A stretch of 64,000 bases of DNA, taken from NCBI RefSeq assembly GCF_014205015.1, contig NZ_JACHMO010000001.1:7998001-8062000 (forward strand), read 5' to 3'. Of the stretch, positions 34,087-43,933 are shown piece by piece. Below the pieces are notes generated by a model. That model had not been told where the DNA came from. It ran no database searches and saw only the letters and a program-made list of their open reading frames with translations. A program made the translations under genes and the position numbers. Each line of letters opens with the position of its first letter. Within the stretch, counting starts at the first letter, position 1. Origin of the DNA: Saccharothrix ecbatanensis (GTDB taxonomy: Bacteria; Actinomycetota; Actinomycetes; Mycobacteriales; Pseudonocardiaceae).

Positions 34087-34389
34087 ATGCACCTGACGCC
34101 GCACGAGCGGGACAAGTTGCTGGTCCACGTCGCGGCCGACGTCGCCCGCAGGCGGCTGGAGCGCGGCGTCACGCTGAACTACCCGGAAGCGGTGGCCCTC
34201 ATCACCGACCACGTGCTCGAAGGCGCCCGGGACGGACGCACGGTGAGCGAGCTGATGGACAGCGGGCGGCACGTCCTCACGCGCGCCCAGGTGCTCGACG
34301 GCGTGCCCGAGATGATCGAGTCCGTGCAGGTCGAGGCGACCTTCCCGGACGGAACGAAACTGGTGACCGTGCACCACCCGATCGTGTGA
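34087..34389 (+). CDS. ureA: Urease gamma subunit
   Basis: 100 residues, the standard length. [44 protein letters not shown] and the [18 protein letters not shown] end are all diagnostic. It forms the (UreABC)3 enzyme with UreB and UreC, which hydrolyses urea to ammonia and carbamate. First gene of ureABCFGD; ureB begins 28 bases later behind GGAGGAGG. Confidence 0.97.
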   Translation: MHLTPHERDKLLVHVAADVARRRLERGVTLNYPEAVALITDHVLEGARDGRTVSELMDSGRHVLTRAQVLDGVPEMIESVQVEATFPDGTKLVTVHHPIV

Positions 34390-34417
34390 ACCCGGTCGGC
34401 GGAGCGGAGGAGGTCGG

Positions 34418-34738
34418 ATGAGCACGATCGTGCCGGGCGAGATCGTCACCGGTGACGAGCCGGTCGAGCTGAACCCGGGCCGCCCGCGCACCACGCTGGT
34501 CGTGGTCAACGCCGCGGACCGCCCGGTGCAGGTCGGCTCGCACTACCACTTCGCCGCGGCCAACCCCGGGCTGGAGTTCGACCGCGAGGCCGCGTGGGGC
34601 AAGCGGCTGGACATCCCGGCGGGCACGGCGGTCCGGTTCGAGCCGGGCGTCGAACGCGAGGTCACCCTGGTCCCGCTGGCCGGCGCGCGCCGGGTGCCCG
34701 GTCTGCGCCCCGAGTGGGCGGGAGAGCTGGACAGATGA
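34418..34738 (+). CDS. ureB: Urease beta subunit
   Basis: 106 residues. [17 protein letters not shown] at the start, [20 protein letters not shown] in the middle (the conserved SHxHFxxxN block) and [13 protein letters not shown] identify the beta subunit, a structural partner of UreC. Its stop overlaps the ureC start (ATGA), indicating translational coupling. Confidence 0.97.
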   Translation: MSTIVPGEIVTGDEPVELNPGRPRTTLVVVNAADRPVQVGSHYHFAAANPGLEFDREAAWGKRLDIPAGTAVRFEPGVEREVTLVPLAGARRVPGLRPEWAGELDR

Positions 34739-36432
34739 CCCACATCAGCCGCAGCCGCTACGCCGAACTGCTCGGCCCGACCACCGGCGACAAGATCCGG
34801 CTCGCCGACACCGACATCCTGATCGAGGTCACCGAGGACCGCAGCCGCGGCGCGGGCGCCGGCGACGAGGTGATCTTCGGCGGCGGCAAGGTGGTCCGCG
34901 AGTCGATGGGCCAGGGCGTCGCCACCAGGGCGGAGGGCGCGCCGGACCTCGTCATCACGGGCGCGGTCGTGCTCGACCACTGGGGCGTGGTGAAGGCGGA
35001 CATCGGCGTGCGCGACGGCCGGATCGTCGGCATCGGCAAGGCCGGCAACCCGGACACCATGGACGGCGTCGACCCGGAGCTGGTCATCGGCCCCGGCACG
35101 GAGATCGTCTCCGGCAACGGGAAGATCCTCACCGCCGGCGGCATCGACTGCCACGTGCACTTCATCTGCCCGCAGATCGTGGACACCGCGATCGCGTCCG
35201 GCCTGACCACGCTGATCGGCGGCGGCACCGGCCCGGCGGAGGGCACGAAGGCCACCACGGTCACGCCCGGCTCGTGGAACCTGGGCCGGATGCTCGCGTC
35301 GATGGACCACATGCCGGTGAACGTCCTGCTGCTGGGCAAGGGCAACACGACCCGCGAGGACGCGCTGCGCGAACAGCTCCGGGGCGGGGCGGGCGGTTTC
35401 AAGCTGCACGAGGACTGGGGCACCACGCCCGCCGCGATCGACGCCTGCCTGCGCGTCGCCGACGAGTCCGGCGTGCAGGTCGCCATCCACACCGACACGC
35501 TGAACGAGGCCGGTTTCGTCGAGTCCACCCTGGACGCCATCGCCGGCCGGTCGATCAACGCCTACCACTCCGAGGGCGCGGGCGGCGGGCACGCGCCGGA
35601 CATCATCCAGGTGGTGTCCGAGCCGAACGTGCTGCCGTCCTCGACCAACCCGACCCGCCCGCACACCGTCAACACGCTCGAAGAACACCTCGACATGCTG
35701 ATGGTCTGCCACCACCTCAACCCGTCCGTGCCCGAGGACCTGGCGTTCGCGGAGAGCCGCATCCGGCCGACCACGATCGCGGCCGAGGACATCCTGCATG
35801 ACATGGGCGCGATCTCCATGATCAGCTCGGACGCGCAGGCGATGGGCCGGGTCGGCGAGGTCATCATCCGCACCTGGCAGACCGCGCACGTGATGCAGCG
35901 GCAGCGCGGCGAAATGGCGGACAACCTGCGCGCCCGCCGTTACGTGGCCAAGTACACGATCAACCCCGCCATCGCGCACGGCATCGACCACGAGGTCGGC
36001 TCGGTGGAGGTCGGCAAGCTGGCCGACCTGGTGCTGTGGGAGCCCAAGTTCTTCGGCGTCCGGCCGGCGCTCGTGCTCAAGGGCGGGTTCATCGCGCACG
36101 CCGCGATGGGTGACGCGAACGCGTCCATCCCCACCCCGCAGCCCGTCTTCGCCCGACCGATGTTCGGCGCGTACTCGGCGGCGCGCAGCAGCGTGCACTT
36201 CGTTTCGCAGCAAGCGATCGACGCGGATCTGGCGGACATGCTGCGGTTGGCCCGGCCGCTTGCGCCGGTGGGCAACACGCGCGGCGTGACCAAAGCGGAC
36301 ATGGTGCTCAACGACGCGATGCCCCACGTCAAAGTGGACCCGGACAGCTTCGCCGTGCGCATCGACGGCGACCTGGTCGAGCCGCGGCCGGTGGCGGAAC
36401 TGCCGATGGCCCAACGCTACTTCCTGTTCTGA
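34735..36432 (+). CDS. ureC: Urease alpha (catalytic) subunit
   Basis: 565 residues, full length. The nickel ligands and catalytic residues are all visible: [12 protein letters not shown] (two His), the carbamylated lysine in [13 protein letters not shown] (Lys about 223), a ligand His in [12 protein letters not shown] and another in [13 protein letters not shown], the mobile-flap His in [22 protein letters not shown] and the Asp ligand in [11 protein letters not shown]. So the enzyme should be active once nickel is loaded. It overlaps ureB by 4 bases and ureF by 1. Confidence 0.98.
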   Translation: MTHISRSRYAELLGPTTGDKIRLADTDILIEVTEDRSRGAGAGDEVIFGGGKVVRESMGQGVATRAEGAPDLVITGAVVLDHWGVVKADIGVRDGRIVGIGKAGNPDTMDGVDPELVIGPGTEIVSGNGKILTAGGIDCHVHFICPQIVDTAIASGLTTLIGGGTGPAEGTKATTVTPGSWNLGRMLASMDHMPVNVLLLGKGNTTREDALREQLRGGAGGFKLHEDWGTTPAAIDACLRVADESGVQVAIHTDTLNEAGFVESTLDAIAGRSINAYHSEGAGGGHAPDIIQVVSEPNVLPSSTNPTRPHTVNTLEEHLDMLMVCHHLNPSVPEDLAFAESRIRPTTIAAEDILHDMGAISMISSDAQAMGRVGEVIIRTWQTAHVMQRQRGEMADNLRARRYVAKYTINPAIAHGIDHEVGSVEVGKLADLVLWEPKFFGVRPALVLKGGFIAHAAMGDANASIPTPQPVFARPMFGAYSAARSSVHFVSQQAIDADLADMLRLARPLAPVGNTRGVTKADMVLNDAMPHVKVDPDSFAVRIDGDLVEPRPVAELPMAQRYFLF

Positions 36433-37082
36433 TGAACCTCGTGGCGCTGATGCTCGCGGACTCCCGCTACCCCGGCGGCGGGCACGTCCACTCGGGCGGG
36501 CTGGAGGAGGCCGTCGCACGGCGGGCGGTCACCGACGAGAAGTCGTTGCGGTCGTTCCTGATCGGCAGGCTGCGCACGGCGGGGGCGTTGAGCGCGGTGT
36601 TCGCGTCCGCCGCCACCCGCGGCCGGTACGCGGAGCTGGATGCCGAGTTGGACGCCCGCACGCCGTCGCCCGCCCAGCGGAACGCGTCCCGCGTGCAGGG
36701 GCGCGGGATCGCCCGTGCGGCGCGGAAAGCGTGGCCGTCACCCGCGTTGGCCGAACTGCTCGCCGGCACGCCACGGCCGCACCACCCGGTGATCGTCGGC
36801 GTGCTCGTGGGCGACCCGTTCCAGGCCGCGCAGGTCGTTGCGTACCACGCGGTGACCGGGCCGGCGACGGGCGCGGTCCGGCTGCTCGGCCTGGACCCGT
36901 TCGGGGTGAACGCGGTCCTGGCCCACCTCGCGCCCGACATCGACGCGGTGGCGGGCATGGCGGCCGACCACGCCGACACCCCGCCCGAAGACCTGCCCGC
37001 GCCGAGCGCTCCCGGCCTCGACCTGCTGGCCGAGGCGCACGACCGCCACCACTCGGAAGAGGTGCGTCTCTTTGTCAGCTGA
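36432..37082 (+). CDS. ureF: Urease accessory protein UreF
   Basis: 216 residues, helical. [23 protein letters not shown] is the UreF start motif. [12 protein letters not shown] and [23 protein letters not shown] follow. UreF joins UreD and UreG in the complex that loads nickel into apo-urease and gates UreG's GTPase. ATG overlaps the ureC stop (TGATG). Confidence 0.92.
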   Translation: MNLVALMLADSRYPGGGHVHSGGLEEAVARRAVTDEKSLRSFLIGRLRTAGALSAVFASAATRGRYAELDAELDARTPSPAQRNASRVQGRGIARAARKAWPSPALAELLAGTPRPHHPVIVGVLVGDPFQAAQVVAYHAVTGPATGAVRLLGLDPFGVNAVLAHLAPDIDAVAGMAADHADTPPEDLPAPSAPGLDLLAEAHDRHHSEEVRLFVS

Positions 37083-37764
37083 CCACGTGCACCCGGTGAA
37101 CTTCGACCCCGCCGACGCCGGCCACGACCCGCACCACGCGCACGACCACGAGCACCGCGCGATCCGGTTGGGCATCGGCGGCCCGGTCGGCAGTGGCAAG
37201 ACCGCGTTGACCGCCGCGCTGTGCCGCGCGCTGACCGATCCGTCCCGGGGCGACAGCGTCAACCTCGCCGTCGTCACCAACGACATCTACACCACCGAGG
37301 ACGCCGACTTCCTGCGTGCCGCGGGTGTGCTCGACGCCGACCGGATCGAGGCCGTGCAGACCGGCGCGTGCCCGCACACCGCGATCCGTGACGACATCAC
37401 CGCCAACCTGGACGCGGTGGAGCTGCTGGAACACCGGTTCCCCGGCCTGGAACTGGTGATCATCGAGAGTGGCGGCGACAACCTGACCGCGGTGTTCAGC
37501 CGCGGCCTGGTGGACCGGCAGGTGTTCGTGGTGGACGTGGCCGGCGGCGACAAGGTGCCTCGCAAGGGCGGCCCCGGCGTCACCACGGCCGACCTGCTGG
37601 TGATCAACAAGACCGACCTCGCGCCGTTCGTCGGAGCCGACCTCGGCGTCATGACGGCCGACGCCCACCGGATGCGCGGCGACCTGCCGGTGATCAGTCA
37701 GTCCCTTGTGGACACACCGGACGCGCCCGAGGTGGCCGACTGGGTCCGCGCGCAGCTCCGGTGA
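37072..37764 (+). CDS. ureG: Urease accessory GTPase UreG with His-rich N-terminus
   Basis: 230 residues. The P-loop is GGPVGSGKT (about 36-44). The metal motif is the C-P-H of [12 protein letters not shown], and the guanine-specificity motif is INKTDLA. The first 28 residues carry eight histidines ([20 protein letters not shown] region). No ureE is present in the operon, so this tail may bind nickel in its place. TTG start at 37072 inside the end of ureF (11-base overlap), with GAGG upstream. Confidence 0.95.
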   Translation: MSADHVHPVNFDPADAGHDPHHAHDHEHRAIRLGIGGPVGSGKTALTAALCRALTDPSRGDSVNLAVVTNDIYTTEDADFLRAAGVLDADRIEAVQTGACPHTAIRDDITANLDAVELLEHRFPGLELVIIESGGDNLTAVFSRGLVDRQVFVVDVAGGDKVPRKGGPGVTTADLLVINKTDLAPFVGADLGVMTADAHRMRGDLPVISQSLVDTPDAPEVADWVRAQLR

Positions 37765-38558
37765 GAGCACGGGCCCACCTCACGGTGGAACGCGATCCGC
37801 GAGGGCGAACCGTCGTGCGGGAGATGCGGTCGATGGCGCCGCTGCGCCTGGTGCCGACCCGGTCGAGCCGTCAGGGGCCGGCCCTCGTCCACCTGGTCAG
37901 CGCGGTCACCGCTCCGCTGGGCGGTGACGACCTGGAACTGCACGTCCGCGTCGGACCGGGCGCGGCGCTGGAGCTGCGCGGGGTCGCCGCGACGCTCGCG
38001 CTGCCCGGCCAACACCCCGGCCGCAGCCGTGCGCTCGTCCACGTCGAACTCGCCGAGGGCGCGTCGCTGGCCTACCTGCCGGAGCCGACCGTCGTCACCG
38101 CGCGTGCGTGCCATGAAGCGGTGTTCCGCGCACGGATGGCTGAAGACGCACGACTGCGCATGCGCGAGATCCTCGTCCTGGGCAGGGTGAACGAGCGGTC
38201 CGGTTCGCTCGACACCACGGTGGACGTCCGCCGCGGAGGTGCGGTGAAGACCCCGGTGATAAAGCAGACAACTCGCCTTGGAACGCCCGAAGTGGACGAA
38301 AGCCCGGCCGGTCTTGCGGGACGGCGGGTGCTCGGCACCGAGCTCCTGTGCTGGGGCGACGACCTGCCGGGAGCGGTCTCAGGCGACTGGTGGTCGCTGG
38401 TCCCGCTGGCGAACGGCGGCAGCCTGACGACCGCCGTGGCCGACGACGCGGTGACCGTCGAACACGCGCTCGACGCGGCGTTCGCCCGCCATCCCGGATC
38501 GGGTGACCCATCTGACTCGATCTCGTATTCGATTCCGAGCGACGGGTCACACGGATAG
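37761..38558 (+). CDS. ureD: Urease accessory protein UreD
   Basis: 265 residues, GTG start overlapping the ureG stop. [43 protein letters not shown] and [24 protein letters not shown] follow the UreD/UreH pattern, though sequence conservation in this family is low. UreD is the scaffold that contacts urease directly during nickel insertion. Last gene of the operon. The 127-base gap after it precedes pdxH and shows no clear terminator. Confidence 0.9.
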   Translation: MRARAHLTVERDPRGRTVVREMRSMAPLRLVPTRSSRQGPALVHLVSAVTAPLGGDDLELHVRVGPGAALELRGVAATLALPGQHPGRSRALVHVELAEGASLAYLPEPTVVTARACHEAVFRARMAEDARLRMREILVLGRVNERSGSLDTTVDVRRGGAVKTPVIKQTTRLGTPEVDESPAGLAGRRVLGTELLCWGDDLPGAVSGDWWSLVPLANGGSLTTAVADDAVTVEHALDAAFARHPGSGDPSDSISYSIPSDGSHG

Positions 38559-38685
38559 TCACGGATCGGGTGGCGGTCATCACCGTGCGGGCGGTTTCGC
38601 ACCGGGCGGGAAACCCGTACGGTCGCTGGATCGCTAGGTGCCACAAGTGCCTTGGCCAGGCCGAAGTACGCTCCGGGAGGTCGGG

Positions 38686-39342
38686 ATGTCGGAGACGACG
38701 AACATCGCGTTGCCGTCGATGCGCGTGTCCTACGAACATGGCTCGCTCACAGAGAGCGACCTGGCGGCCAATTGGCACGAACAGCTACAGCTGTGGTTGG
38801 ACCAGGCGGCGGGCGCGGGTCTGCCCGAGCCGAACGCGATGGTCCTCGCGACCGCCGACCCCGAGGGTCGCCCGTCGTCCCGCACCGTGCTCGCGAAGGC
38901 GCTGGACGAGCGGGGCGTGGTGTTCTTCACCAACTACACGTCGGCGAAGAGCCACGACCTGATGGCCACCCGGTACGCGTCGGCCACGTTCCCGTGGTTC
39001 GCGATGCAGCGGCAGGCGCACGTGCGCGGCACGGTCGAGAAGGTCGGTCCCGCCGAGACCGCGCGGTACTGGGAGAGCCGGCCGCGTGGCTCGCAGATCG
39101 GCGCCTGGGCGTCACCGCAGTCCAGGGTGGTCGGCGGACGGTCTACTTTGGACAGTGCGCTGCACAAGATCGAGCGGCAGTTCGCCGACTCGGAGCGGGT
39201 ACCCGTGCCGCCCCACTGGGGTGGCTGGCGGATCCGGCCCGAGGAGGTCGAGTTCTGGCAGGGCCGGCGCGACCGGATGCACGACCGCCTCCGCTTCCGC
39301 CTCGGCCGGGACGGCTGGGAGATCCAGCGGATCGCCCCCTAG
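38686..39342 (+). CDS. pdxH: Pyridoxamine 5'-phosphate oxidase
   Basis: 218 residues, the classical PdxH length. It oxidises pyridoxamine- or pyridoxine-5'-phosphate to PLP using FMN and oxygen. Diagnostic blocks: PNAMVLATADPEGRPSSRTVLAK (FMN binding), FFTNYTSAKSHDL, SRPRGSQIGAWASPQS, and the C-terminal signature VEFWQGRRDRMHDRLRFRL with the substrate Arg. The ATG at 38686 follows GGGAGG at proper spacing. Confidence 0.95.
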   Translation: MSETTNIALPSMRVSYEHGSLTESDLAANWHEQLQLWLDQAAGAGLPEPNAMVLATADPEGRPSSRTVLAKALDERGVVFFTNYTSAKSHDLMATRYASATFPWFAMQRQAHVRGTVEKVGPAETARYWESRPRGSQIGAWASPQSRVVGGRSTLDSALHKIERQFADSERVPVPPHWGGWRIRPEEVEFWQGRRDRMHDRLRFRLGRDGWEIQRIAP

Positions 39343-39353
39343 AGGAATGCCGG

Positions 39354-40658
39354 CTAGCCGCGGCGCAACAGGATGACGTGATCGGCCTCCGCCACCACTC
39401 GATGCGTGGCGGAGGCCGTTTTCACGAGCCGGGCTTCCTCGTCGGCCCGGACCGGCCAGCCGGTGGGTTGGGACACGACCAGCCACTCGGCGTCGAGCAC
39501 GCGAGGGAACAGGGACACCCGGCACCGGCCGGTGAGGTGCGGAGCGAGGCGGTTCGACGCGGCGACGTGGGCGTTGTCGGGGATCATCGCCAGGATCTCC
39601 GTCGTCCTCGCGCGCTGGGCCTCGTTCCAGGTGGGCTGGTGCGCGGGCCGCAGGAGCAGGACGAGCGTGAAGGCCGCCGTCACCACGGCGGAAACCCGGA
39701 CTCGGCGCGGGTTCGCGGTCACGAACGCGATGAAGACCACGGGCATGAGCACGGCGCTGTAGTGGTGCTCGATGCCCCAGTGCGCCGGGTTGCCGGACGC
39801 GAACCGCCAGGCCAGCGTGGGCAGCGCCACGACGAGCAGCGGCGACCGCGCGGCCAGGAAGCCGGTCGGCGCGAGCAGCGCGAACACCGTGAGCAGGCGC
39901 AGCCAGCCCAGGCCGCTCGTCTCCGCCAACTGTCCCCAGTACGGGTAGTCGCCCGCCGGGTTGACCGCCGGCAGCACCGCGAACACGACCACGGCGAACG
40001 CCGAGACCCCGAATGCCGCGACCGCCCAGCCGTGCCGGACACCGCGCCACACCAGGTAGAGGCCGATCGCGGCGACCGTCAGGCCGAGGTCTTCCTTGAC
40101 CAGCACGAGGGGCAGCGCCCAGGCGATCGACCGGCGCCATTGCTCACGGGCCAGGGCCTCCAGCGAGAACGCCAGCAGCGGCACGGCGAACGCCACCTCG
40201 TGGAAGTCGAACGCCACGGTGTTGTGCAGGCCCCACGACAGCCCGTACGCCACGCCGACGACGACGCCACGGCGACCGAGCCGGTCCACCGCGAACCGCG
40301 TCACCGGGATCGCCGACGCGGCCAGCAGCAGCGCCTGTGCGACCAGCAACGTCTCCGCGCGCGGTGCGATGGCGTAAGGCAAGGCGAGCAAGGCGAGGAC
40401 GGGGTGGAAGTGGTCGCCGAGGAGGGGGAAGTCGGGGCCTTTCAGGTCGGCCGTCGGCCACCGCCCGGCGTTGTAGGAGCGCACCGCCTGCTCGAAGATG
40501 CCCAGGTCGAACCCGGTGGTCTGGAACGAGTGGTGCCGCACGAGCGCGTACGAGGTGTAGAGGACGGCCAAGCCGAGCGCGACCGCGTACGCCGGTCGGA
40601 CGGTGGTCCTGGTTCGGGTGTCGAGCGTTCGCGTGTTCAGCGTTCGGGTGTCGAGCAC
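39354..40658 (-). CDS. DUF2079 polytopic membrane protein (possible GT-C type)
   Basis: 434 residues with about 9-10 membrane helices. DUF2079 hallmarks: GFDLGIFEQAVRSYNAGRWP near residue 50, GDHFHPVLALLALPYA, FDFHEVAFAVPLLAF, LVKEDLGLTVAAIGLYL and HWGIEHHYSAVLMPVVF. The topology and acidic loops resemble GT-C glycosyltransferases, but no activity is proven. The N-terminus carries a repeated RTLxTRT stretch from a short tandem duplication. It follows the two-component genes on the same strand after 56 bases. Confidence 0.8.
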   Translation of the reverse strand: MLDTRTLNTRTLDTRTRTTVRPAYAVALGLAVLYTSYALVRHHSFQTTGFDLGIFEQAVRSYNAGRWPTADLKGPDFPLLGDHFHPVLALLALPYAIAPRAETLLVAQALLLAASAIPVTRFAVDRLGRRGVVVGVAYGLSWGLHNTVAFDFHEVAFAVPLLAFSLEALAREQWRRSIAWALPLVLVKEDLGLTVAAIGLYLVWRGVRHGWAVAAFGVSAFAVVVFAVLPAVNPAGDYPYWGQLAETSGLGWLRLLTVFALLAPTGFLAARSPLLVVALPTLAWRFASGNPAHWGIEHHYSAVLMPVVFIAFVTANPRRVRVSAVVTAAFTLVLLLRPAHQPTWNEAQRARTTEILAMIPDNAHVAASNRLAPHLTGRCRVSLFPRVLDAEWLVVSQPTGWPVRADEEARLVKTASATHRVVAEADHVILLRRG

Positions 40659-40714
40659 GGCCGCAGCGTCGGCCGGTCACGCTGAACCAGACCTGAAGCC
40701 ACCTGAAGAACCCT

Positions 40715-41941
40715 TCAGGCGAGGGGCAGCCGGACGGCAACCACCGTGCCCCGGTCGCTGCCCTCGATCACGACCGTGCCGCCGTGGGCACGTGCGCCGT
40801 CGCGCACGATCGCCAACCCGAGCCCGGCGCCGCCCTCGTCCCGCGCACGGCCCTCGTCGAGCCGCACGAACGGCTCGAAGACCCGTTCGCGGTCGGCTTC
40901 GGGGATGCCCGGCCCGTCGTCCGCGACGCGCAGCACGGCCGTTTCGCCTTCGACCGTCACGGACACGTCCACCTGCGACGACGCGTGCCGTTCGGCGTTG
41001 GAGAGCAGGTTGCGCAGCACCCGTTCCAGGTGCGTCCGGTCGCCGGTCACCTCGATCGGTCCCGGCACGCCGGCCAGTCCCGCCAGGTCGACGCGTTCGA
41101 CGGCGCGGTGTTCGACGGCGCGGTGTTCGGCGGCACGGTGTTCGAGGCGGGCGAGGAACAGCAGGTCGGTGACGACGGACTGCATCCGGTCGAGGTCGAG
41201 CACGGTGTTCTCGGCGGTGCGCCGCCAGTCGATCCGGTCGGGGTGGGCGAGCAGCACTTCGAGTTGGGTGCGTGCCGAGGCGAGCGGTGTGCGCAACTCG
41301 TGCGAGGCGTCCGAGGTGAACCGCCGCTGCCGGTCGAGCGCGGCGTTGAGCCGGACGAACGTGTCGCTCGTGGTGGTCGTGAGCCAGGCCAGCGCGCCGA
41401 TCAGCAGCGCGGCGGCCGGGACCAAGGTCTGGAACAGCTCCCGGACGCCGTCCACAGCGGTCCGGTCGACGTCGCCGATCGGCGCGGCCACGCGGACGTC
41501 GTAGTGCTCGGTGACGACGGTGGCGACCCGGACCTCCAGCACGTTGCCGTCACGCCGGAGGGACGGCGGCACGCAGTCGTGCGGGGTGTCGGGCAGGTAG
41601 ACCAGGGTCGTGTTCTGCTTCAGCACCCGCGATGGACCCGACAGGCTGCCTAGGTGGACGGGGGACTGGGTCGGAGGACAGCTCGCGACCACGTTGTACT
41701 GCCGGTCCGCCACCTCGAACGGCCCGATGGCGGCGCCCGTCGACCGCACCGCCGCGAGGTCGCCGGTGGCCACGACCACCCCGGCCAGCCGGTCGGCGCC
41801 CTCCTTCGCGCGTGCGTCGGCGTCGGCGATGATCTGCCGTTCGACCTGGAGCTCCATCTGCTGGACCAGCCACGCCGCGCCGGCCGCCAGCAACGCGCCG
41901 GCGACCACGGCGGCGGCGACCGCGATCCGGACCCTATCCAC
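40715..41941 (-). CDS. Sensor histidine kinase without a HAMP domain
   Basis: 408 residues: helix 1 (about 5-27), extracytoplasmic sensor (28-172) with two cysteines (88 and 123), and helix 2 (about 173-188). Then only about 25 residues precede the H box FTSDASHELRTPL (His214). There is no HAMP domain, whose usual 45-50 residues are absent in frame. N box LRNLLSNAERH and the G boxes VADDGPGIPE and GGAGLGLAIV are intact. A triple AEHRAVEHRAVE-type repeat lies between DHp and ATPase domains. It overlaps the response regulator by 8 bases. Confidence 0.9.
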   Translation of the reverse strand: MDRVRIAVAAAVVAGALLAAGAAWLVQQMELQVERQIIADADARAKEGADRLAGVVVATGDLAAVRSTGAAIGPFEVADRQYNVVASCPPTQSPVHLGSLSGPSRVLKQNTTLVYLPDTPHDCVPPSLRRDGNVLEVRVATVVTEHYDVRVAAPIGDVDRTAVDGVRELFQTLVPAAALLIGALAWLTTTTSDTFVRLNAALDRQRRFTSDASHELRTPLASARTQLEVLLAHPDRIDWRRTAENTVLDLDRMQSVVTDLLFLARLEHRAAEHRAVEHRAVERVDLAGLAGVPGPIEVTGDRTHLERVLRNLLSNAERHASSQVDVSVTVEGETAVLRVADDGPGIPEADRERVFEPFVRLDEGRARDEGGAGLGLAIVRDGARAHGGTVVIEGSDRGTVVAVRLPLA

Positions 41942-42602
41942 GGGCCACCACGTACCCCGCGCCGCGGACCGTGCGGATGACGTCGCGGCCCAGCTTGCGC
42001 CTGATCGAGCTGACGTAGACCTCGACCAGGTTGGGGTCCGGCGTGGACGCGAAGTCCCACAGCCCTTCCAGCAGCGCGGCCTTGCTCACCACCTCGCCCG
42101 GCCGGGACAGCAGGAACGACAGGACGCTGAACTCCTTGACCGACAACGGCACCGGCACGCCGCCCGACCGGCACTCGCGCCGGCCCAGGTCCAGCTCGAC
42201 GTCCCCGGCCCGCAGCACGCTCGGCCGGGACGACCCGCCACGCCGGATCAGCGCCCGCAGCCGGGCCAGGAAGACGACGTAGGAGAACGGCTTGGAGAGG
42301 AAGTCGTCGGCGCCGGTGTCCAACGCCTCGGCCTCGTCCAGCTCGCCGTCCTTGGCGGTGAGCATGAGGATCGGCGTCGAGTCGCCGGCCGTCCGTAATC
42401 GGCGGCACACGCGGTAGCCGTTCAGGCCGGGCAGCAGGATGTCCAGCACGATCGCCGCGTAGGCGTGCTCGGAGGCCATCCACAGCCCGTCCGTCCCGCT
42501 GAACGCGAGGTCGACCGCGTACCCCTCGGCCTCCAGCCCGGCTTTCAGGGACTCGGCCAACCGAACCTCGTCCTCGACCACGAGCAGTCGCACACCGTGC
42601 AC
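41934..42602 (-). CDS. OmpR-family response regulator
   Basis: 222 residues. Receiver domain with acidic pocket VVEDE, phospho-acceptor Asp54 (IVLDILLPGLNG) and Lys in FLSKPFS. The C-terminal winged-helix DNA-binding domain starts near 128 (LRAGDVELDLGRRECRSGG) and ends RTVRGAGYVVARG. First gene of the operon, with its partner kinase directly behind. Targets unknown; the downstream DUF2079 gene and the divergent MFS gene are candidates. Confidence 0.92.
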   Translation of the reverse strand: MHGVRLLVVEDEVRLAESLKAGLEAEGYAVDLAFSGTDGLWMASEHAYAAIVLDILLPGLNGYRVCRRLRTAGDSTPILMLTAKDGELDEAEALDTGADDFLSKPFSYVVFLARLRALIRRGGSSRPSVLRAGDVELDLGRRECRSGGVPVPLSVKEFSVLSFLLSRPGEVVSKAALLEGLWDFASTPDPNLVEVYVSSIRRKLGRDVIRTVRGAGYVVARG

Positions 42603-42667
42603 CTTACGGGCGTGCCCTGTTCCACGTCTCGGGAAAGCAGGTTGTTAGTTGCCGTACGCTAACGACC

Positions 42668-43933
42668 GTGCGGAGAGTGCTGGGGAAGATCGCCATGGAC
42701 ACCCGTCCGCTGAAGGTCGTGGCGTTCCGGCGGCTGTGGCTGTCGACCGTGGTCACCGCCATCGGCAGCCAGCTGACCGCGGTGGCCGTGCCGAAGCAGG
42801 TGTACGACCTGACCGGGTCGTCGGCGTGGGTCGGTGTGTCGGCGGGTGTGGCGCTGGTGCCGTTGCTGATCTTCGGCCTGTACGGCGGCGCGATCGCGGA
42901 CGTCGTGGACCGGCGCAAGCTGCTGGTCGTCACCAACACCGGTATCGCGGTGACGTCGGTGCTGCTGTGGGTGCAGGCGGCGCTGCACGTGGACTCGGTG
43001 TGGCTGGTGATCGCCCTGCTCGGTCTGCAACAGGTCTTCTTCGCCGTGAACGCCCCCGCCCGCACCGCGTCCATCGCCCGCCTCGTGCCCGCGGACCAGA
43101 TCCCGGCCGCCGTGGCGCTGGGTGCGACGGTGATGATGTTCGGCGGCGTCTTCGGCCCCATGCTCGCCGGCATGCTGATGCCGGTGGTCGGCCTGTCGAC
43201 GCTGTACCTGGCTGATGCGATCGCCCTGACGTTGACGATCTGGGCGGTCTGGAAACTCCCGCCGCTGCCGCCGTTGAGCGGCACGATTCGGCGTGCGGGC
43301 GTGCGGGACGTCGTCGACGGGTTCAAGTACCTGGCGTTGCAGAAGATCGTGATGGCGAGCTTCCTGCTGGACATCATCGCGATGGTGTTCGGCATGCCGC
43401 GGGCGCTGTTCCCGGAGATGGCGGAGACCACGTTCGGCGACCCGGCGGGCGGCGGCCTGGCACTGGGACTCCTGTTCGCCGCCATGCCGCTGGGCGCGAT
43501 GCTGTTCGGCCTGACCTCGGGCTGGACGTCCCGCGTGCGACGGCACGGCATGGGCGTGGTCTACGCGATCGTGGCGTGGGGCCTGGCGGTGATCGGGTTC
43601 GGCCTGTCGAACGCCCTGTGGCTGGCCGTGGTGTTCATGGCCATCGGCGGCGCGGCGGACATGACCAGCATGGTGTTCCGCAGCGCGATCCTCCAGACTG
43701 CCGCGCCGGACGACATGCGCGGCCGGATGCAGGGCGTGTTCATCGTGGTGGTGGCGGGCGGGCCGCGGTTGGCGGACCTCCTCCACGGCACCACGGGCGC
43801 GCTGATCGGCCCCGGCACCGCCACCGTGCTCGGCGGTGTCCTGGTGGTCGTGGCCACGGGTCTGGCCGTCGCGATGATCCCGGCGATCCGGCGTTACCGC
43901 TTCAAGCCGGAAGGTGCTGAACTGGCGGGGTGA
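42668..43933 (+). CDS. MFS transporter (EntS/MFS_3-like exporter)
   Basis: 421 residues, 12 helices, GTG start. FRRLWLSTVVTAIGSQLTAVAVPKQVYDLTGSS and the motif A loop GGAIADVVDRRK are typical of enterobactin-exporter-like carriers. Just upstream, GTTAG and CTAAC (42645-42664) form an interrupted inverted repeat over the promoter, a possible operator. Substrate unknown. It is divergent from the response regulator and overlaps the next gene by 4 bases. Confidence 0.85.
   Translation: MRRVLGKIAMDTRPLKVVAFRRLWLSTVVTAIGSQLTAVAVPKQVYDLTGSSAWVGVSAGVALVPLLIFGLYGGAIADVVDRRKLLVVTNTGIAVTSVLLWVQAALHVDSVWLVIALLGLQQVFFAVNAPARTASIARLVPADQIPAAVALGATVMMFGGVFGPMLAGMLMPVVGLSTLYLADAIALTLTIWAVWKLPPLPPLSGTIRRAGVRDVVDGFKYLALQKIVMASFLLDIIAMVFGMPRALFPEMAETTFGDPAGGGLALGLLFAAMPLGAMLFGLTSGWTSRVRRHGMGVVYAIVAWGLAVIGFGLSNALWLAVVFMAIGGAADMTSMVFRSAILQTAAPDDMRGRMQGVFIVVVAGGPRLADLLHGTTGALIGPGTATVLGGVLVVVATGLAVAMIPAIRRYRFKPEGAELAG

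Noticed and set aside
34543..36519. Long minus-strand reading frame opposite ureC
   Set aside because: It is a shadow of the GC-rich ureC codons; its low-complexity, arginine- and histidine-rich translation has no motif, and ureC is certain.
40702..40719. Hairpin CCTGAAG-AACC-CTTCAGG as terminator of the kinase gene
   Set aside because: It has a 7-base stem, overlaps the kinase stop codon and lacks a T tract; too weak to list as a feature.
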